From Phreatobacter sp. (GTDB lineage: Bacteria > Pseudomonadota > Alphaproteobacteria > Rhizobiales > Phreatobacteraceae), in assembly GCF_016793595.1 (NCBI RefSeq), contig NZ_JAEULY010000014.1:62001-126000 (forward strand): a stretch of 64,000 nucleotides of DNA, written 5' to 3'. Of this stretch, positions 29,610 to 39,938 are shown piece by piece. Each line of letters starts with the position of its first letter. Position 1 is the first letter of the stretch. The notes under the pieces are model-generated. The model was not told the DNA's origin. It ran no database searches and was given only the letters and a program-made list of their open reading frames with translations. The position numbers were made by a program, and so were the translations under genes.

Positions 29610-31019
29610 GTGTCGGTGATGGGTTCGGAAGAAGCGGAGATGGGGCGCGGCGCCAAGACGCTGCTGTCGCCGTCTGCAATAGCCGGACGCCTGCGCGCCT
29701 TCCTCGCGGACCGCTCCGACCATTCCGTCGCCCAGCGCATGGCGGGCGCAGCCTTCGTCATCCGCGTGATGAGCGCGGCAATCGCCTATGTCAGCCAGGT
29801 TCTGATGGCGCGCTGGATGGGGGGGGCCGAATTCGGCACCTATGTCGCGGTCTGGGTCTGGGTGCTGCTGATCGGCCATTTCTCCAATGCCGGGCTTGCC
29901 TCCGCCGCCCAGCGATTCGTGCCGGACTATGCCGAGCGTGGCGACGGCGAGGGTCTGCGCGGCTTCATCTTCGGCTCGCGCCTGATCGGTTTCGCCCTGG
30001 CGACGGTGGTCGCGGGGCTTGGGCTTCTCGCGCTCTGGCGTTTCGGCGCCTTCCTGTCGCAGACCATGGTCATGCCGCTGGCGCTCGCCGCGCTGTGCCT
30101 GCCGATGTTCGTGCTGACCGACATCCAGGATGGCATTGCCCGCTCCTACAACTGGACCGACCTCGCGCTCGGGCCGCCCTATCTGATCCGGCCGATCCTG
30201 CTGCTCGCCGGCATGGCGGCGGGTCACGCGCTGGGCTTTGCGGCGACGGCGGTCACCGCCATGGCCTGTGCGGTCGTCGCGACATGGATCGCCGCCATGG
30301 TGCAGATGGTGCTGATCGATCGCCGCCTCGCCGAGACGGTGACGACAGGGCTGCGCCGCATCGAGCCGGGCGTCTGGCTGAAGGCGAGCCTGCCGATCTT
30401 CGTGGTCGAGACCTTCTATCTGGCGCTGACCTACACCGACATCGTGCTGCTCAAGGCGTTGGCGGGTCCGCAGGAGGTTGCGGTCTACTGGGCGGCGGTG
30501 AAGACGCTGGCCCTCGTCGCCTTCATCTATTTCTCGGTGGCCGCCGCCGCCGCCCACCGCTTCAGCGAGTATCATGTCGCCGGCGACCGGGAGAAGCTGG
30601 CGGATTTCCTCGCCGCCTCGATCCGTTGGACCTTCTTCCCCTCGCTGGCCGCTACGATCCTGATCCTCGTGCTCGGCAAGCCGTTTCTGATGATGTTCGG
30701 CCCGGATTTCGTCCGTGGCTATCCCGCCATGTTCATCGTGTCGGTCGGCCTGCTCGCCCGTGCGGCCGTCGGTCCCGTCGAGCGCCTGCTGGTCATGTCG
30801 GGCCACCAGACCGCCTGCGCGGTCATCTATGGCGCGGCCTTCGGGCTGGCGGTCGTGCTCTGCTTCCTGCTCATTCCTCCGTTCGGGATGATGGGAGCGG
30901 CGGTGGCGACCGCCGCGGCGCTGGTGCTTGAATCAGTCCTGCTGTTCTGGATCACCACCACGCGGCTCGGCCTCTCCATGTCGCTTCGCCGGTCTCCGAA
31001 GCCGGTGGCGGCGGAATGA
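29610..31019 (+). CDS. lipopolysaccharide/exopolysaccharide flippase-like protein
   Basis: The 469-residue protein has about 14 hydrophobic segments spread over residues 45-455 and matches polysaccharide-biosynthesis (Wzx/MATE-like) transporters. GTYVAVWVWVLLIGHFSNAGLASAA near residue 75 and the repeating small-residue helices are typical. It would flip lipid-linked oligosaccharides across the inner membrane. I give the GTG at 29610; ATGs at 29619 and 29640 are alternatives, the last with a GGAAG site 8 bases upstream. It overlaps the GNAT gene downstream by 4 bases, so they are an operon. Confidence 0.78.
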   Translation: MSVMGSEEAEMGRGAKTLLSPSAIAGRLRAFLADRSDHSVAQRMAGAAFVIRVMSAAIAYVSQVLMARWMGGAEFGTYVAVWVWVLLIGHFSNAGLASAAQRFVPDYAERGDGEGLRGFIFGSRLIGFALATVVAGLGLLALWRFGAFLSQTMVMPLALAALCLPMFVLTDIQDGIARSYNWTDLALGPPYLIRPILLLAGMAAGHALGFAATAVTAMACAVVATWIAAMVQMVLIDRRLAETVTTGLRRIEPGVWLKASLPIFVVETFYLALTYTDIVLLKALAGPQEVAVYWAAVKTLALVAFIYFSVAAAAAHRFSEYHVAGDREKLADFLAASIRWTFFPSLAATILILVLGKPFLMMFGPDFVRGYPAMFIVSVGLLARAAVGPVERLLVMSGHQTACAVIYGAAFGLAVVLCFLLIPPFGMMGAAVATAAALVLESVLLFWITTTRLGLSMSLRRSPKPVAAE

Positions 31020-32149
31020 CTTCCGCAACGCTGTCGCCAACCCGCGCCGTCGTCGCGCCGCCGCTCCAGCCTGAGCCGGGGCCGAGCGGCATGGGAGCCG
31101 TGACGGCACAATGGCTCCCGGCGGAGGACTGGTCTTCGACGCGGGACGACTGGCAGGCGCTGTTCGAGGCGGCACAGCCGAACGTCTTCCTCGCGCCGGC
31201 CTTCGCGCTGGCCGCGCGGGCCATCGACCCCGCGCCCGGGCTCGGGGCCGTCGTGATCATGCGGGATGGTCAGTGGATCGGCTTCGTGCCTGGCCGTATC
31301 GGCCCCGGCGGCACGGTTTTCTCGATCTGGACGCACGATTATGCGCCCTACGGGCTGCCTCTCGTCCGGGAAGGCGGCGAGGCTGCCGTTCTCGCTGCGT
31401 TGTTCCCGGTACTGCGCGACCGGGGCGTTGCGGCGCTCGACTGGCCGATGCTCGACGAGGGGCGGTTCTCCACAGCGCTGGAAGCGTTCTGTGCCGACCG
31501 CCGCGTCGTGGTGCTCGACCGGCACGACCGCGCCTGTCTCGACGGTGCCGCGCCCAAGCTCTCCAAGGACCACAGGCGGCTTGCCCGCCGGCTCGCCGAG
31601 CACGGCGCGCTGGATCGCGTTTCAACCGCGATCGGTCATCCGCCTGATGCCGCGCTGGACGCCTTCCTCGATCTCGAAGTGGCCGGCTGGAAAGGCCGCA
31701 AGGGCACGGCGCTCGCCGGCTCGGCGGCGACGCGGGGTTTGTGCCTCGCCGGCATTTCAGGGCTCGTATCGGCAGGAATGGCGCGTATCGATATCATGCG
31801 GCTGGACGGACGACCCATTGCCGTCGGGGTTGCCCTGATGGCCGGCGACCGCGCCTGGTACTGGAAGACGGCCTATGCCGAGGACCTCGCGCGCTACTCG
31901 CCCGGCCTCCTGCTCAGCCATGCCATCGGCGAGGAACTGATGGCCGGGGGTGGCATCCGCCTCGCCGATTCCTGCGCCATTCCCGGCCATTCGATGATCG
32001 AACGCATCTGGCCCGGCCGCGTGACGATGACCCGTCAGTTGATCGCCGTGCAGGCCGGTGCGCCGGGCTGGCGCTTCCATGTCGCCCGCGTGGCGATGCG
32101 CACATGGATCGACGGCAAGGCGGCGGCCAAGCGCCTGCTGAAGCGCTGA
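31016..32149 (+). CDS. GNAT-type acyltransferase (BioF2-like/CelD-like)
   Basis: A 377-residue protein whose C-terminal half (about 180-340) follows the FemAB/BioF2-like acetyltransferase pattern: PKLSKDHRRLARRLAEHG, FLDLEVAGWKGRKGTAL, and YWKTAYAEDLARYSPGLLL with the acyl-CoA loop. Proteins of this family add acyl or aminoacyl groups in exopolysaccharide and cell-wall pathways, which suits the flippase gene it overlaps (ATGA). Substrate unknown. It converges on an AMP-ligase gene with no gap. Confidence 0.8.
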   Translation: MTSATLSPTRAVVAPPLQPEPGPSGMGAVTAQWLPAEDWSSTRDDWQALFEAAQPNVFLAPAFALAARAIDPAPGLGAVVIMRDGQWIGFVPGRIGPGGTVFSIWTHDYAPYGLPLVREGGEAAVLAALFPVLRDRGVAALDWPMLDEGRFSTALEAFCADRRVVVLDRHDRACLDGAAPKLSKDHRRLARRLAEHGALDRVSTAIGHPPDAALDAFLDLEVAGWKGRKGTALAGSAATRGLCLAGISGLVSAGMARIDIMRLDGRPIAVGVALMAGDRAWYWKTAYAEDLARYSPGLLLSHAIGEELMAGGGIRLADSCAIPGHSMIERIWPGRVTMTRQLIAVQAGAPGWRFHVARVAMRTWIDGKAAAKRLLKR

Positions 32150-33769
32150 TCAGGAACGGGCGCGCAAGGCGCGGCGAATGATCTTGCCCGTGGTCGTCAT
32201 CGGCATCTCGTCGATGAACTCGACCTCGCGCGGATAGGAATGAGCGGACATCCGTGTGCGGACGAAGCCGCTGATGTCGTTCGCCAGCGAGGGCGAGGGC
32301 TCGAAACCGGTCTTCAAGACGACGAACGCCTTGACGATCTCGGTCCTGAGCTCGTCCGGCTTGCCAATCGCAGCGGCCAGCGAGACGGCCGGGTGCTTCA
32401 GCAGCGTGTCCTCAATCTCGCCGGGGCCGATGCGATAGCCGGCCGAGGTGATCACATCATCGTCGCGGCCGAAAAAGTGGACATAGCCCTCGTCGTCGCG
32501 GATGCCCTGGTCGCCGGTGGTCATCCAGTCACCGATGAACTTGGCCACCGTCGCATCCGGGTTGCGCCAATATTCGAGAAACATGACGGGGTCAGGCCGC
32601 TTCACAGCGATCTGTCCCTGTTCGCCGACATCGCAAAGCGAGCCGTCCGGCCGGATGATGCCGACCTCGTGGCCCGGCACGGGCGGCCCGATCGCGCCCG
32701 GCCTCGTGACGCCGATGGCGGCGCAGGAAGCGAGGACGAGATTGCATTCGGTTTGTCCATAGGCCTCGTTGATGGTCAGCCCGAGCTGGTCCTGCCCCCA
32801 GACATAGGTCTCCGCCCCCAGTGTCTCGCCGGCCGAGGCGAGCGTTCGCAGCTTCAGATCGTATTTGGTCCGTGGATTCTCGACCGAGCGCAGCATGCGC
32901 AGTGCGGTCGGCGGCACGAAGGCGTTGCGCACGTCCATCCCGGCCATCAGGGCGAAAGCCTCGTCGGCGTCGAATTTCTCGAACTTGCGGGCCACCACAG
33001 GCACGCCGAAATGCAGCGCTGGCAACAGGGCATTCAGCAGTCCACCGGCCCAGGCCCAGTCGGCCGGCGTCCACATGCGGTCGCCGGGCTGCGGCATGAA
33101 TTCGTGCGGCATCTGGATGCCCGGCAGGTGGCCGAGCAGGACCCGATGGCCGTGCAGCGCGCCCTTCGGCTGGCCGGTCGTGCCGGACGTGTAGATCATC
33201 ATGGCGGGGTCGTCGGGCGAGGTATCGACGGCCGCGAAGGACGGCGAGGCTTTCGCGAGGTTCTCATCGAGGCCCTCGACGCCATGGGCGGCGGGGCCAT
33301 CGACCGACAGGATGACCGAGAGCTCGCCCAGTCCGTCGCGGATCTGTTCGACCTTGGTGAGACCCTCGGTATTGGTGATCAGCGCCCGCGCGCCGGAATT
33401 GGCGAGGCGGTAGGCGAGGGCATCCGTGCCGAACAGGATCGCCAGAGGCACCGCGATGGCGCCCATCTTGTAGATCGCCATATGGGCGATGGCCGCCGGC
33501 GCGCCTTGTCCGAGAACGAGCGCCACGCGGTCGCCGCGCCTCACGCCCCTGGCGACCAGCACATTGGCAAGACGGTTCGAATCAGCCTCCAGCCGGCCAT
33601 AGGTGACCGGCTCGACCGAGCCGTCCGGCTTCTTCCATATGATGGCGATCCGGTCCGGTTCGGCCAGCGCCCACCGGGTGCAGGTGCTCGATGCAATGTT
33701 GTAGCGCTCGGGGATCTGCCAGCGGAAATCGCGGGTCAGCGCGTCGAAGTCGCGTCGGTCGGGCAGCAT
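32150..33769 (-). CDS. acyl-CoA synthetase, acetyl-CoA-synthetase-like
   Basis: The 539-residue ANL enzyme has YTSGTTGQPKGALHGHR near residue 185, YGQTECNLVLAS near 330, and TGDQGIRDDEGYVHFFGRDDDVITSAGYRIGPGEIE near 405-440. It ends with the catalytic-type Lys in TTTGKIIRRALR. The TPADWAWAGGL block near residue 230 and the length match medium-chain acyl-CoA or acetyl-CoA synthetase (AcsA-like) forms. It activates a short or medium acid. The ATG at 33769 was chosen; the open frame upstream to 33889 looks non-coding. Confidence 0.9.
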   Translation of the reverse strand: MLPDRRDFDALTRDFRWQIPERYNIASSTCTRWALAEPDRIAIIWKKPDGSVEPVTYGRLEADSNRLANVLVARGVRRGDRVALVLGQGAPAAIAHMAIYKMGAIAVPLAILFGTDALAYRLANSGARALITNTEGLTKVEQIRDGLGELSVILSVDGPAAHGVEGLDENLAKASPSFAAVDTSPDDPAMMIYTSGTTGQPKGALHGHRVLLGHLPGIQMPHEFMPQPGDRMWTPADWAWAGGLLNALLPALHFGVPVVARKFEKFDADEAFALMAGMDVRNAFVPPTALRMLRSVENPRTKYDLKLRTLASAGETLGAETYVWGQDQLGLTINEAYGQTECNLVLASCAAIGVTRPGAIGPPVPGHEVGIIRPDGSLCDVGEQGQIAVKRPDPVMFLEYWRNPDATVAKFIGDWMTTGDQGIRDDEGYVHFFGRDDDVITSAGYRIGPGEIEDTLLKHPAVSLAAAIGKPDELRTEIVKAFVVLKTGFEPSPSLANDISGFVRTRMSAHSYPREVEFIDEMPMTTTGKIIRRALRARS

Positions 33770-33937
33770 GAGCAGTCGATCTCGGGGGCAGTCGGTATCG
33801 GGCGGCGATGAGGGGCCGGGAAGCTCGCACAGAAGCGCGGGCGCGTCATCCCGCTTCACGGCGAGGTCGAGGAAACCCTGCTGAAACACGCGGCCGCAAG
33901 TGTCCCAAGGTTCGCAGTGCGCGAATCAACGGGAGAG

Positions 33938-34363
33938 ATGGACCAGGTGGCTAGATCATTGTGCATTGGCAGTCTTGTGGTGGCGCTGAGCGGCGTAGGA
34001 GCACTGGCCGGCCCCTGCGAGGACAATTTCCGTCAGGAGGGCGTTCCGCTGGTGACGGCGATCACCTTCCGCACGTCGCAGAGCTTCGCCAGCATTCCGC
34101 CGGCCCGGGCTCTCGATCGCCTCGCCCGTGCCGTTCAGGCGGAAGGCTTCGTCGGCATGCGCGTCGAGCGCGACCTCGGCTCGATCACGGCATTTCAGGA
34201 AACGACAGGATCAGGACGCGAGCAGATGCTGCGCGTCGTGGTTCGTGCCGCCGGTCGGGGCAGCCGCGTGGATGCGGTCTTCTCGATCCAGCAGGGGCAG
34301 GTGGCGGCCGAGGGGCACGTCCGGCCGGCTATGTGCCGCGTGGTCTCGGCGGCCGCAGGGTAG
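33938..34363 (+). CDS. hypothetical secreted protein
   Basis: I do not recognise this 141-residue protein. It has a signal peptide (MDQVARSLCIGSLVVALSG, cleavage after GALA near residue 25) and two Cys in the mature part (in GPCEDNF and PAMCRVV) that could pair. The remainder alternates strands and turns (PLVTAITFRTSQSF, then TAFQETTGSGREQMLRVVV). It probably folds in the periplasm. The ATG at 33938 follows GGGAGAG. It is divergent from the ligase gene and stands alone. Confidence 0.65.
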   Translation: MDQVARSLCIGSLVVALSGVGALAGPCEDNFRQEGVPLVTAITFRTSQSFASIPPARALDRLARAVQAEGFVGMRVERDLGSITAFQETTGSGREQMLRVVVRAAGRGSRVDAVFSIQQGQVAAEGHVRPAMCRVVSAAAG

Positions 34364-34419
34364 GTCGCAGCACGTTGCAGCCGCACGCTGGCATCACGCC
34401 GGCGTGCGCACCGCGGCTG

Positions 34420-34665
34420 CTAGTCTCCCTCTGGCCGATCCCGGTATCGCTCCTCGTAGGGGCGCCGATCCTCGGGAATGTCGGTGTCGGAATCGCTGGT
34501 CCACAGCCAGGGCAACCCGAAATGGAGCGTGGCCCAGATCACGAAGGCCGCGAGCGCCGTGAAGCCGTTCAGCTTTTCGGCTAGGGCCAGCGCGATGATC
34601 AGGACGATGCCGACGATGGCGGCGAGGGCACGGATGGCCAGACCGCGAAGCAGGCTCCTGATCAT
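34420..34665 (-). CDS. small two-span membrane protein, hypothetical
   Basis: This 81-residue protein has a basic N terminus (MIRSLLRG), a hydrophobic helix at about 9-28 and a second at about 34-54, then an acidic/Arg tail (DSDTDIPEDRRPYEERYRDRPE) in the cytosol or periplasm. It lies 23 bp after ecm on the same strand and may be co-transcribed. Function unknown. Confidence 0.6.
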   Translation of the reverse strand: MIRSLLRGLAIRALAAIVGIVLIIALALAEKLNGFTALAAFVIWATLHFGLPWLWTSDSDTDIPEDRRPYEERYRDRPEGD

Positions 34666-34688
34666 GGCATCGCCGGGGAAAAGCTGCC

Positions 34689-36665
34689 TCAGGCCGCCTG
34701 TTTCGCGCCGGCACCGACGATGCGGACGATGTCGGCCATGATGGCGTTGAGCTGGAAGTCCTTCGGCGTATAGACCGCCGCGACGCCGGCCCTGCGCAGC
34801 ACCGTCTCGTCCTCGGGGGGGATGATGCCGCCGACGATGACCGGCACGTCATCAAGGCCCTCGGCCCGCATCCGCTCCATCACCTCGGTGACGAGCGGGA
34901 TGTGGCTGCCGGAGAGGATCGACAGGCCGACGACGTGAACGCCTTCCTCCAGCGCGGCATTGACGATCTCCGCCGGGGTCAGGCGGATGCCCTCGTAGAC
35001 GACCTCCATGCCGCAGTCCCTTGCCCGGACCGCGATCTGCTCGGCGCCGTTGGAATGTCCGTCGAGGCCGGGCTTGCCGACGAGGAACTTGATGCGCCGG
35101 CCAAGCGCGCGGGAGACTTTCTCGACCTCGTCGCGGATCGGCGCGAGGTCGCCCGCATCCGCGCGTGCGGCGCGGCCGACGCCGGTCGGCGCGCGATATT
35201 CACCGAAGACCTCGCGCAGGACCTGCCCCCATTCGCCAGTGGTGACCCCCGCTTTCGCCGCGGCGATGGAGGGTTCCATGATGTTGCGACCCTCGCTCGC
35301 GGCCGAGCGCAGGTCGGCCAACGCGTTCGCGGCGGCCTTGGCGTCGCGCTGTTCGCGCCAGGCTTTCACATTGGCGATCTGGTCGGCCTCGACGGCAGGA
35401 TCGACCACCATGATGGAACCTTCGCCCGTCGTGAGCGGAGAGGGTTCCGTCTCGGTGAAGCGGTTGACGCCGACGACGACCTGATCGCCGGCCTCGATGG
35501 CCTCCAGTCGCTTCGTGTTGCTCTCGACCAGCTTGGACTTCATGTAGGGGACGGCGGCGATCGCGCCGCCCATCTCCGCGATCAGCTTCATCTCGGCGGT
35601 CGCTTCCGCCTTCAGCGCCTCAACCTTGGCCGTGACGGTGGGGTTGCCGTCGAACAGATCGCCGAACTCCAGGAGATCGGTCTCGTAAGCGAGAATCTGC
35701 TGGAGCCGCAGCGACCATTGCTGGTCCCAGGCGCGCGGCAGGCCGAGTGCCTCGTTCCAGGCGGGGAGCTGAAGGGCACGGCAACGCGCCTTCTTCGAGA
35801 TCGTCACCGCCAGGGCCTCGATGAGGATGCGATAGACGTTGTTCTCGGGCTGCTGCTCGGTGAGGCCGAGCGAGTTCACCTGCACGCCATAGCGGAACAG
35901 CTTGTGCTTCGGGTCGGTCACGCCATAGCGCGTCTCGACCAGTTCCTCCCATAGGTCGACGAAGGCGCGCATCTTGCACATCTCCGTCACGAACCGCATG
36001 CCGGCGTTGACGAAGAAGGAGATGTGGCCGACCACCTCGCCGAAGCCGCCCTCCGGCACTTCGCCGGAGGCCTTCACCGTGTCGAGGATGGCGATGGCAT
36101 TGGCGAGCGCAAAGGCGAGCTCCTGAACCGGCGTCGCGCCCGCCTCCTGCAGGTGATAGGAGCAGACGTTCATCGGGTTCCACTTCGGCATCTCCGCCGT
36201 CGTGAACAGGATGGTGTCCTTGGTCAGCCTAAGCGACGGCTCCGGCGGGAACACATAGGTTCCGCGCGAGAGATATTCCTTGAGGATGTCGTTCTGCGTC
36301 GTGCCGGTGAGCTTCGCGCGCGACACGCCGGTTTCATCGGCCGTTGCCGCGTAGAGGGCCAGCAACCAGGCGGCGCAGGCATTGATCGTCATGGACGTGT
36401 TCATCTCGCCGAGCGGGATGCCGTCGAACAGCGTCCGCATGTCGCCGAGATGGGCGACGGGCACGCCGACCTTGCCGACCTCGCCGCGCGCGAGAGGATG
36501 GTCGGCGTCGTAACCCGTCTGGGTCGGCAGGTCGAAGGCGACGGACAGGCCGGTCTGACCCTTGGCGAGATTGGCGCGATAGAGCGCGTTGGATTTCGCG
36601 GCCGTGGAATGACCCGCATAGGTGCGGATCAGCCAGGGTTTGTCGCGCGTGTCTTTGGTGCGCAA
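34689..36665 (-). CDS. ecm: ethylmalonyl-CoA mutase
   Basis: The 658-residue protein is a B12-dependent acyl-CoA mutase of the MeaA/ethylmalonyl-CoA type. The N-terminal barrel shows the family blocks RTYAGHSTAAKSNALYR (near residue 12), GLSVAFDLPTQTGYDADHPL (about 39) and YGVQVNSLGLTEQQPENNVYR (about 280). The C-terminal cobalamin domain has GKPGLDGHSNGAEQIA with the D-x-H-x-x-G motif. It converts ethylmalonyl-CoA to methylsuccinyl-CoA in the ethylmalonyl-CoA pathway, in which ccr, nearby on the other strand, makes the substrate. I chose TTG 36665 because GGGAGG lies 6 bases upstream; the open frame above it reads through the terminator region. Confidence 0.93.
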   Translation of the reverse strand: MRTKDTRDKPWLIRTYAGHSTAAKSNALYRANLAKGQTGLSVAFDLPTQTGYDADHPLARGEVGKVGVPVAHLGDMRTLFDGIPLGEMNTSMTINACAAWLLALYAATADETGVSRAKLTGTTQNDILKEYLSRGTYVFPPEPSLRLTKDTILFTTAEMPKWNPMNVCSYHLQEAGATPVQELAFALANAIAILDTVKASGEVPEGGFGEVVGHISFFVNAGMRFVTEMCKMRAFVDLWEELVETRYGVTDPKHKLFRYGVQVNSLGLTEQQPENNVYRILIEALAVTISKKARCRALQLPAWNEALGLPRAWDQQWSLRLQQILAYETDLLEFGDLFDGNPTVTAKVEALKAEATAEMKLIAEMGGAIAAVPYMKSKLVESNTKRLEAIEAGDQVVVGVNRFTETEPSPLTTGEGSIMVVDPAVEADQIANVKAWREQRDAKAAANALADLRSAASEGRNIMEPSIAAAKAGVTTGEWGQVLREVFGEYRAPTGVGRAARADAGDLAPIRDEVEKVSRALGRRIKFLVGKPGLDGHSNGAEQIAVRARDCGMEVVYEGIRLTPAEIVNAALEEGVHVVGLSILSGSHIPLVTEVMERMRAEGLDDVPVIVGGIIPPEDETVLRRAGVAAVYTPKDFQLNAIMADIVRIVGAGAKQAA

Positions 36666-36734
36666 TGTCGCCTCCCGAGCGGGTTCTTGGCGACTATTCT
36701 GGGCGTTGTCCGGATTTATTGCAATGCAGCGAAA

Positions 36735-36777
36735 GTCGCCCGCGCTCGGCCGTCCGGGGGAGGGTGGCGCGGGCGAC
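36735..36777 (-). terminator. terminator hairpin after glsB-type gene
   Basis: GTCGCCCGCGC (36735-36745) pairs with GCGCGGGCGAC (36767-36777) in an 11-bp perfect stem with a 21-base loop. On the minus strand it follows the small membrane gene stop (36784) and is followed by TTTC. The right arm plus loop (36757-36774) shares 17 of 18 bases with the reverse complement of the terminator behind rplT. Confidence 0.6.
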
Positions 36778-36783
36778 GGCGGC

Positions 36784-37038
36784 TCAGGCACGCCTGACGA
36801 GACTGATCAGGAAGAGGAGGATCACCGCGCCGAGCGTCGCGGAAATGATCGCGGAGACGATGCCGCCGCCGATCGATACACCGAGGCGCGGGAAAAGCCA
36901 GGTGGCGATCAGCGCGCCGATGATGCCGACGACGATGTTGCCGACGAGCCCGAAGCCGAAGCCCTTGACGATGACTCCGGCGAGCCAGCCGGCGACCGCG
37001 CCGACAATGATGAGAATGAGCAGGCTTTCGATTGGCAT
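36784..37038 (-). CDS. GlsB/YeaQ/YmgE-family stress membrane protein
   Basis: The 84-residue protein has three hydrophobic helices rich in Gly (SLLILIIVGAVAGWLAGVIV, LVGNIVVGIIGALIATWLF, IVSAIISATLGAVILLFLISL) with the family GFGFGLVGNIVVGIIGA core. It sits in the inner membrane; members are linked to acid and general stress, with no known enzyme activity. The ATG at 37038 was chosen over an upstream start. It stands alone between ecm and ccr, with a terminator behind it. Confidence 0.88.
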   Translation of the reverse strand: MPIESLLILIIVGAVAGWLAGVIVKGFGFGLVGNIVVGIIGALIATWLFPRLGVSIGGGIVSAIISATLGAVILLFLISLVRRA

Positions 37039-37377
37039 GTCTGTCTTCCTCTTCCGATGCGCGAAACGGGCGGGACCCCTCGGCACCAGGACACGTTAGG
37101 CGGGCATCGCTTCGGCCGATAGCCCGATCCGGGAACGTGCGGAGGCCGGAAAGGTTCATTCCGCGCTGCGAAGAAAAAGCGGTTGGACGGCGGTTGCCAC
37201 CGGCGATCTGTTCGGCGAGCTGTTACAATCCGGCGCAATATGCCGAAAGGATGAGGACATCCGACGGATTGATTATGTCGATGGAGGTGAGAAGGCGCTT
37301 GCGCTGGAATGTTGCACTGCACATAATCCGCCTCCCCACGCGCCCGGCCAAGAAGGCGCAGAACTCGAGGTGACACC
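37039..37377. promoter_or_regulatory. 339-bp divergent intergenic region upstream of ccr
   Basis: No gene is seen. The region serves both the GlsB-type gene and ccr. TGCACTGCA at 37313-37321 is a palindrome with one central base, 57 bp before the ccr ATG. An 8-bp inverted repeat GATTATGT (37271-37278) and ACATAATC (37321-37328) brackets it with 42 bases between. Both could be operators for ccr; neither is proven. Confidence 0.35.
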
Positions 37378-38632
<1,255 letters not shown>

Positions 38633-38658
<26 letters not shown>

Positions 38659-39832
38659 GCTCCGCCGGTTCGGCGCTCGGCGCGATGCCGAGGAGCGGCC
38701 TCAGGAACGGGATACGCCGCGCTATCTCATAGGACGCCCAGCAGCCGGCGATGGTCGCGGCGATGATGATCATTGCCTCCGTCGCGGCCGGCAGGGCCAG
38801 CGGCTTCAGCCAGTGCGCCGCCATGACGATGATCGTCTGGTGGACGATGTACCAGCAGAACACCGCGCCGGCGGCGTAGCGCAGTAGCGGCCCGTCGCGG
38901 TCCTTCAGGAAGCGGCGGGCGAAGCCGAGAATGGCAAGGATGGCGCACCACTGGTCGAGGCCGAAGGCGAGCGGCCGCGCCCGGCTGACGGGCATTTCAT
39001 CCCAGGGGGCGGACCCCAGAAGGATCATTGCGACATAGGCGGTGACGGCAATGGCGAGCGCCGGCCAGCGCAGCTTCTCGACCGCCTCGGCAAAGCGGCC
39101 GGAGCGGGCGATGAGGAAGCCGAACAGGAAGATCGGCACGTATATGGCGTGACCATAGACATCGTCGAACAGGGCCTGGGTTGGCGGGAAGCGCGGATAG
39201 ACGAAGGCGTGCAGGGCCGCAAGCAGCAGAGCGGGCCCCACCAGCAGGGCGGGAGCAGGCAGTCTCTCGACGAAGCGTTCGAGCGCCGCGAGGGTGCCGG
39301 GAGTAAGCGCTGCGGCTCCCGCGAGAATGACGGTATAGACCCACAGATAGACGACGAACCAGAGATGGTTCCATGTCGGCAGGACGATGCAGTACTGCCG
39401 GCCGTCCCGGAGGCGGCAGAAGTTCTGGTCGAAGGCGAGATAGTGGCCGAACCAGAAATCCGGATAGCTACCGCTGAAGCCAAGTTTCTCGACCACCTCG
39501 GCATAGGACTGCGGCGGCACGATCACCGCCACGCCGAAGGCAAGCGGAACGAGCAGACGCCAGGAACGCCTGCCCGCCAAAGCACCGGGCGAGGTCTTGT
39601 CGAGCATGAAGCGCGTGGCGGCGCCCGAGACCAGGAACAGGATCGACATGCGCCATGGATTGACCAGGGCCATGATCCCCGGAAGCGTATTGCTCTGGTG
39701 GATGCTCTTCACATGGAAGTCCCACGGCACGTAGAGCATGCCGACATGATAGATGATGAGCAGGCCGAAGGCGCAGACGCGGATCCAGTCAAGGTCGAGG
39801 CGGCGATCACCGTTGGCGAATGTATGAGGCAT
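38633..39832 (-). CDS. acyltransferase family 3 membrane protein (OpgC-like)
   Basis: A 399-residue protein with about ten spans and the acyltransferase-3 pattern: RLDLDWIRVCAFGLLIIYHVGML (a conserved His and Arg at the start) and WNHLWFVVYLWVY near residue 155. It would move an acyl or succinyl group onto a membrane-adjacent glucan or polysaccharide. It is divergent from the LytTR gene (ATG starts only about 105 bp apart with the chosen starts), a common pairing in which the regulator controls the enzyme. Its 3' end overlaps ccr by 26 bases. Confidence 0.85.
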
Positions 39833-39938
39833 GTCCGATCCCGGCTGGTCGTTGCGCTCCCATGTCGCCGGGCAGGATGGAACCGGTCCAGCGTGCAGGG
39901 GCCAGAAGACGGAAACGCGGGATGAACAGGGCCGGGCA

